DNA from: Deltaproteobacteria bacterium RIFCSPHIGHO2_02_FULL_40_28
GTDB lineage: Bacteria > UBA10199 > 2-12-FULL-40-28
Assembly (NCBI GenBank): GCA_001798135.1
Contig: MGRJ01000031.1
Coordinates: forward strand, 62,001-126,000
Direction: 5' to 3'
Length of the DNA: 64,000 bases
Shown here: one piece after another, positions 59,821 to 64,000 of the stretch
How the letters are laid out: each line of letters opens with the position of its first letter
How positions within the stretch are numbered: the stretch's first letter is position 1
Translations under genes and position numbers: made by a program
Notes under the pieces: generated by a model
What the model saw: only the letters and a program-made list of their open reading frames with translations
The model's database searches: none
What the model was told of the DNA's origin: nothing

Positions 59821-61377
59821 ATGGCAAAATTAAATTTGGATCGTGACAAGGTTGATGTCTGTCGTGAGCTTGCCAGCGCCCTTGTTCATCCTGTTCAAAA
59901 ATATATTGATCTGCATTCTACTGTTTCCATTGAACGCTCAGTGTTGCGACTCATGGGTTTAACTGGAGCGTTAAAAGATGAAAATGGTAACTACCCTTTA
60001 GCTAACCTCATTGTAGATAAAATGGATCGCCGGCAACTCTCTCTTGGTATTGCTACCTGGATTGGAGCTGCCAAACTTAAATATGATGCACCCTTAGAAG
60101 TATTGGCCACTCGCATTATCCAAGGAAAAATTAATTTGGCTGATTTACCCGAACCTCCTCCAGAAGCCATACGCAAAGTTTTACTCTCTCCGGTTTCCGA
60201 AGCCATTAAACGAATCGATTTTAATCGCAAAGAACGCGAACGATTGCGTTCTAGATCCCCCTTCCCTAGGGGCCCCATGAAGTATGTGATTGTGGCCACA
60301 GGAAATATTCACGAAGATGTTAAACAAGCCATTGCTGCTGCACAAAATGGAGCTGATGTAATTGCTGTTATTCGCTCTACTGCACAAAGCTTGCTTGATT
60401 ATGTGCCCCATGGGGCTACCACCGAAGGGTATGGCGGCACTTATGCCACTCAAGAAAATTTTAAAATCATGCGTAGCGCCCTCAATGACCTTTCTCAAAA
60501 AATGAACCGCTATATTCGTTTGTGTAATTATTCTTCTGGCCTTTGCATGCCTGAAATTGCTGTGATGGGTGCTCAAGAGAGTCTCGATTTTCTTTTAAAT
60601 GATGCCATGTATGGCATTCTTTTCCGTGACATCAACATGAAGCGCACTTTTGTTGATCAATTTTTTTCACGCGTTGTTACTGCACGGGCTGGCATTGTTA
60701 TTCAAACGGGTGAAGATAATTATTTAACAACAGCAGATGCTTTTAACAATCATCATCAAGTGTTGGCTTCCCATTTTATCAATGAACAATTTGCTAAAAA
60801 TGCGGGAATGCGTGAGGAACAAATTGGATTGGGACATGCTTTTGAAATGGACCCTGCTATTGAAGATAGTTTTCTTTTTGAAGTAGCCATGGCGGAGTTG
60901 GTACGTGATATTTTTTCACGTCATCCCATCAAGTACATGCCCCCCACGCTTCATAAAGAAGGAGATATCTTTTTTAGTCACGTCTTGGATGCTCTCTTTA
61001 ATTTGGCAGGATGCATGACAAACCAGGCCATTCAACTTTTAGGAATGCCAACGGAAGCTATTCATAATCCTTTCTTGATGGATCGTTTTTCAAGCATTAA
61101 AAGTGCTAATTATATTTTTAAAGCAGCTTCATCTCTGGGTGAAGAAATTCAATTTAACGCCAATGGAAAACTAGCTAGAAGAGCCCGCACAGTTCTTGAT
61201 CAAACTCATGAATACCTTCTTAAAATTAAAGATATGGGTTTGATGGAATCGATTGAGCGTGGTTTTTTTGCTGAAATGCCCAGACCAAAAGATGGAGGGC
61301 GTGGGCTTGATGGAGTGTTTCAAAAGGCCAGAAGGTATTATAATCCATTTTTGGAAAAATTAGGGTCATCACGATAA
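59821..61377 (+). CDS. kamD: Beta-lysine 5,6-aminomutase alpha subunit
   Basis: KamD is the large, PLP-binding catalytic subunit of the B12-dependent enzyme that moves the terminal amino group of beta-lysine to carbon 5. The 518-aa product matches the family in length and opening (LNLDRDKVDVCRELASALVHPVQKYIDLHSTVSIERSVLRLMG), with the conserved YGGTYATQENFKIMRSAL and NNHHQVLASHFINEQFAKNAG stretches. It is seven bases upstream of kamE. A small hairpin (GGCTTTT/AAAAGCC, about 59793-59811) precedes the start. Confidence 0.93.
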   Translation: MAKLNLDRDKVDVCRELASALVHPVQKYIDLHSTVSIERSVLRLMGLTGALKDENGNYPLANLIVDKMDRRQLSLGIATWIGAAKLKYDAPLEVLATRIIQGKINLADLPEPPPEAIRKVLLSPVSEAIKRIDFNRKERERLRSRSPFPRGPMKYVIVATGNIHEDVKQAIAAAQNGADVIAVIRSTAQSLLDYVPHGATTEGYGGTYATQENFKIMRSALNDLSQKMNRYIRLCNYSSGLCMPEIAVMGAQESLDFLLNDAMYGILFRDINMKRTFVDQFFSRVVTARAGIVIQTGEDNYLTTADAFNNHHQVLASHFINEQFAKNAGMREEQIGLGHAFEMDPAIEDSFLFEVAMAELVRDIFSRHPIKYMPPTLHKEGDIFFSHVLDALFNLAGCMTNQAIQLLGMPTEAIHNPFLMDRFSSIKSANYIFKAASSLGEEIQFNANGKLARRARTVLDQTHEYLLKIKDMGLMESIERGFFAEMPRPKDGGRGLDGVFQKARRYYNPFLEKLGSSR

Positions 61378-61383
61378 AATAAT

Positions 61384-62169
61384 ATGGGATTTTTTCACAA
61401 AAAAGAAGAAGCCAATCTCGAGCATCACGAACCTGTTATCACAGCGTATGGGGATCAAATGAATGATGGTATGGTGCAAATGAGTTTTACCCTGCCTACC
61501 ACTTGCGGGCTTGAATCTAAGGAAGCTGCAAAACTTTTTGTAGAAAAAATGGGCTTTGAAAAAGTAATGGTCACCCACATGGAAGCCATTTCCGATAATT
61601 TCACCTTTTTTGTAGTGTATGGCAAAACCAACCAACACATTGATATTCGGGAAATCAAAGTAGTAAGACCAGAGCATCCAGTTTTTTCCTTCGATGAAAT
61701 TAATGAAGTGATTGAGAAAAAAATTGGGCGTAAATTAGTGGTTGTGGGGGCTTGCATTGGTTCTGATGCCCACACAGTGGGCATTGATGCTATCTTTAAC
61801 ATGAAAGGTTTTCGTCACGATTGGGGCTTTGAACGCTATCCCTGGCTTTCTGCTTATAACCTCCGTGCCCAAGTGGCCGTAGAAGATTTAGTTCAAAAAG
61901 TTGTGGCACTTAATGCCGATGCCGTGTTGATTTCCAGGGTTGTAACTCAACGTGATGAACATATTATAGAATTAAAAAAGTTTTTAGACCTTTTAAAAAA
62001 TACCAGTGGTGTTTCTCCCCACTTGATTAAAATTTGTGGTGGTCCCAGAATAAGTTTTGAAGATGCTATCAGTTGGGGATACGATGCAGGCTTTGGTCCT
62101 GGCACTAAGCCATCAGAAGTAGCTAGTTTTATTGTACACGAATTTTTAAAACGTGCGGGAAAGAATTAA
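61384..62169 (+). CDS. kamE: Beta-lysine 5,6-aminomutase beta subunit (B12-binding)
   Basis: The 261-aa KamE subunit binds adenosylcobalamin base-off/His-on. The motif DAHTVGIDAIFNMKG (D-x-H-x-x-G, about 131-145) supplies the axial His. A further conserved stretch is KICGGPRISFEDAISWGYDAGFGPGT. It forms the mutase heterodimer with KamD encoded just upstream. An interspersed repeat (62170-62200) directly follows its stop codon. Confidence 0.94.
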   Translation: MGFFHKKEEANLEHHEPVITAYGDQMNDGMVQMSFTLPTTCGLESKEAAKLFVEKMGFEKVMVTHMEAISDNFTFFVVYGKTNQHIDIREIKVVRPEHPVFSFDEINEVIEKKIGRKLVVVGACIGSDAHTVGIDAIFNMKGFRHDWGFERYPWLSAYNLRAQVAVEDLVQKVVALNADAVLISRVVTQRDEHIIELKKFLDLLKNTSGVSPHLIKICGGPRISFEDAISWGYDAGFGPGTKPSEVASFIVHEFLKRAGKN

Positions 62170-62200
62170 AGATGGATCCCCGCCTCCGCGGGGATGACAT
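62170..62200. repeat. GGATCCCCGCC palindromic repeat inside the kam operon
   Basis: A copy of the 221-250 family fills most of the gap between kamE and kal without breaking either gene. Confidence 0.8.
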
Positions 62201-62212
62201 ACTTAAAAAATT

Positions 62213-62587
62213 ATGCCAAAAAATGTTGTTACACTTACAACTCGCATCTCAACAAAAGATGCCCATTATGGCGGAGAGCTTGTAGCAGGTGCAAAAATTC
62301 TCGAGCTTTTTGGTGATACAGCCACCCTTCTTTTAATTCAACAGGATGGAACAGAAGGTTTGTTTCGTGCCTATCAAGATATTGAATTTTTGGCGCCTGT
62401 GCATGCAGGAGATTTTTTGGAAATTAAAGCTACACTCACTGGCGTGGGCAAAACTTCGCGCCAGCTTCAGTTTGAAGCTGTTAAATTTGTAGAAGGATCA
62501 AAAAATTCCAAGAAACCAGACAAGGCCAGGTTTTTAAAAAAACCAATCCTAGTGGCCAAGGCAAAGGGCACTTGTGTAGTGAAATAG
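62213..62587 (+). CDS. kal: 3-aminobutyryl-CoA ammonia-lyase
   Basis: Kal removes ammonia from L-3-aminobutyryl-CoA to give crotonyl-CoA. The 124-aa hot-dog-fold protein has the features RISTKDAHYGGELVAGAKILELFGD and IEFLAPVHAGDFLEIKATL. On its own it could pass for a small thioesterase. Its location between kamE and kce makes Kal the best call. Confidence 0.87.
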   Translation: MPKNVVTLTTRISTKDAHYGGELVAGAKILELFGDTATLLLIQQDGTEGLFRAYQDIEFLAPVHAGDFLEIKATLTGVGKTSRQLQFEAVKFVEGSKNSKKPDKARFLKKPILVAKAKGTCVVK

Positions 62588-62621
62588 GGCAAGACACCCC
62601 CGCTAAAGAAAGTTGGCACGC

Positions 62622-63434
62622 ATGGTCCCTTTAATTATTACAGCAGCAGGAGTTGGAGCCGAGCTCACCAAGAAAGACACACCCTATCTGCCAGCAAATC
62701 CCCAAGAAATTATTAATGAAGCCATTACCATTTCAAAAATGGGAGTTCAAATTTTTCATCTGCATGTAAGAGATGGCAATGAAAAACCAACTCTTGATCC
62801 AAAAATTGTTGGTGAAGTAATTGCTGAAATCAAAAACAAAACAGATCTCATTCTTCAAATATCAACAGGGGGTGATGTGAAAGATTCATTTGAATCAAGA
62901 TTATCTACCCTTGCTCAGCCCATTTCCATGGCATCACTGACTTTAGGAAGTATTAATTTTGGAAAAAATGTTTTTTTAAATCCCCTGCCACTCATTGAAG
63001 AATTAGCAAAAACCATGAAACAAAAACAAATAAAACCCGAACTTGAAATTTTTGATGTTTCAATGATGGATACATTTTATACACTTGTTAAAAAAGAATT
63101 GCTGATTCCACCTTATCATTTCAATATTATTTTGGGTGGACCAGGCTGGTTAGCTGCTACAAGAGAAAATCTGGAATTTATTCTGTCTCAGCTTCCCAAA
63201 AATTCAAGTTGGTCTGGTTCTGGCATTGGACGTTTTCAGGACACCATGATTGACTTAGCCCTTGAAAAGGGCGCCCATGTACGTACAGGTTTAGAAGATA
63301 ATATTTATTTAAAAAAAGGGGTTTTAGCCAAAGGGAATCAAGAACTAGTCCAAAAAGTTTTGGAGAAAGCCAAAAAGTTGGGACGGAAACTTGCTTCTCA
63401 GGAAGAAACAAAAAAAATATTGGGGCTTTATTAA
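62622..63434 (+). CDS. kce: 3-keto-5-aminohexanoate cleavage enzyme
   Basis: Kce reacts 3-keto-5-aminohexanoate with acetyl-CoA to give acetoacetate and 3-aminobutyryl-CoA. The 270-aa BKACE-family TIM barrel shows the family segments PLIITAAGVGAELTKKDTPYLPANPQEI, IFHLHVRDGNEKPTLDP (metal-binding His-x-His) and a late HVRTGLEDNIYLKKGVLAKGN with a Glu/Asp pair. A TTG at 62613 would add three residues. The ATG at 62622 fits the family. It is the last gene of the lysine operon. Confidence 0.92.
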   Translation: MVPLIITAAGVGAELTKKDTPYLPANPQEIINEAITISKMGVQIFHLHVRDGNEKPTLDPKIVGEVIAEIKNKTDLILQISTGGDVKDSFESRLSTLAQPISMASLTLGSINFGKNVFLNPLPLIEELAKTMKQKQIKPELEIFDVSMMDTFYTLVKKELLIPPYHFNIILGGPGWLAATRENLEFILSQLPKNSSWSGSGIGRFQDTMIDLALEKGAHVRTGLEDNIYLKKGVLAKGNQELVQKVLEKAKKLGRKLASQEETKKILGLY

Positions 63435-63435
63435 T

Positions 63436-63562
63436 AGGCTGTTGAGAAAGGTTCAGATACAAGGCGCCCACCGAAGGCCCGACTGAGGCGTACTTATGAT
63501 GGTACGCCGCAAGGAGCGGCCGAGGATGGGCAACGCAGTAGATGAGCCTTTATCAACAGCCT
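63436..63562. repeat. 127-bp palindromic repeat (AGGCTGTTGA...TCAACAGCCT)
   Basis: The terminal 10-bp arms are perfect inverses. Inner pairs include AAAGGTTCA/TGAGCCTTT, and a central GGCGTAC/GTACGCC hairpin. Repeats of this general form are, to my knowledge, widespread in deltaproteobacterial genomes. It lies between kce and the DAG-kinase-like gene. Confidence 0.8.
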
Positions 63563-63576
63563 GCGAAGGAGAATTT

Positions 63577-64000
63577 ATGCCAGGCATCGGAGTTATCTTA
63601 AATCCCTACTCTCGAAAGTACAAAAACAATCCTGAGATGGCTAAACATATGGGTTTTATTGTGGGAGATAAAGCCTCATGTAAAGCTACTGAAGATTTAG
63701 CCGATCTGCGTCGTGTAGCCGAAGAATTTAAAACACGAGACATCGATATTTTAGCCATTAATGGTGGAGACGGCACCATTCATTGTACCCTTACCACCTT
63801 TCTCAATGTGTATGGCAATAAACCTCTTCCTAAAATTGCACTGCTGCGTGGAGGCACTCTTAATAATGTGGCAACCACAGCTAACATTACTGGTTCTTCA
63901 GAGGCAATTCTTTCTCATTTATTGGTAAAATACCATGAAGATAAACCTTTTGAAACACGTGAAATTATGCTCACCAAAATTAATGAAGAGTATGGATTTA
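63577..64000 (+). CDS. Diacylglycerol kinase-like lipid kinase (partial, 3' end outside window)
   Basis: Translation from the ATG at 63577 (AAGGAGA site upstream) gives 141 residues to the window edge. The DAGK catalytic signature is present: ILAINGGDGTIHCTLTTFL (nucleotide-binding GGDGT) followed by IALLRGGTLNNVATTANI. The N-terminus (GVILNPYSRKYKNNPE) is the usual NPxS opening. Such proteins phosphorylate diacylglycerol, sphingoid bases or similar lipids at the membrane. The specificity is not visible here. Confidence 0.85.
   Translation, partial: MPGIGVILNPYSRKYKNNPEMAKHMGFIVGDKASCKATEDLADLRRVAEEFKTRDIDILAINGGDGTIHCTLTTFLNVYGNKPLPKIALLRGGTLNNVATTANITGSSEAILSHLLVKYHEDKPFETREIMLTKINEEYGF

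Noticed and set aside
62213-62587. Hot-dog thioesterase
   Set aside because: The position between kamE and kce and the sequence opening match 3-aminobutyryl-CoA ammonia-lyase.

Overview
The window is a chromosomal segment of a fairly AT-rich, Gram-negative, deltaproteobacterium-like organism. It has outer-membrane-barrel and lipoprotein genes, sigma-70-type signals, HisG/PurM/PurN/PurA/SerA enzymes and a lysine-fermentation operon. It also carries many palindromic interspersed repeats of the kind common in deltaproteobacterial and candidate-phylum genomes. The exact lineage cannot be fixed from this sequence alone.

Layout. 1-9.8 kb: the start of ftsY, hisG, a parvulin lipoprotein, nirD-nirB preceded by a broken nitrate reductase remnant, purM, purN, a small outer-membrane protein and an FAD oxidoreductase. 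10-14.9 kb: two large secreted lipoproteins (thrombospondin-3/FG-GAP and a beta-helix-like protein) and a histone-H1-like protein. 14.9-19 kb: purA, serA and a class V aminotransferase. 19.1-19.9 kb: initiator tRNA-fMet split by a group I intron that carries a PD-(D/E)xK homing endonuclease. 19.9-24 kb: toxin-antitoxin genes, an FMN-binding protein, a DUF4143 ATPase and a beta-barrel protein.

24-55.4 kb, all on the minus strand, is the standout. A eukaryote-type multidomain acetyl-CoA carboxylase (2787 aa) is followed by a giant 5238-aa megasynthase resembling fungal/mycobacterial type I fatty acid synthase. After these come an Sfp-type phosphopantetheinyl transferase, a ClpA/B-like AAA+ membrane-anchored protein and a membrane protein, with a BrnTA toxin-antitoxin pair lodged between the last two. 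The megasynthase order is AT, DH, MPT, two ACPs, KR, KS, a degenerate ACP-like domain, then an ER-like TIM barrel with a hot-dog thioesterase-like insert. Both ACPs carry Thr where the phosphopantetheine Ser should be. This looks like a self-contained malonyl-CoA supply plus acyl-chain synthesis system with an unusual architecture.

55.5-64 kb: bolA-grxD, a ferritin-like protein, rpsT, and a full lysine-to-3-aminobutyryl-CoA fermentation operon (kdd-kamA-kamD-kamE-kal-kce). A palindromic repeat and the start of a diacylglycerol-kinase-like gene end the window.

Two themes cut across the window. Interspersed GC-rich palindromes sit between genes and also in frame inside the PPTase, megasynthase and carboxylase genes. 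A near-identical sequence with a FliA(sigma-28)-like -10 box lies before the AAA+ gene and the membrane-protein gene, with weaker or decayed copies elsewhere.
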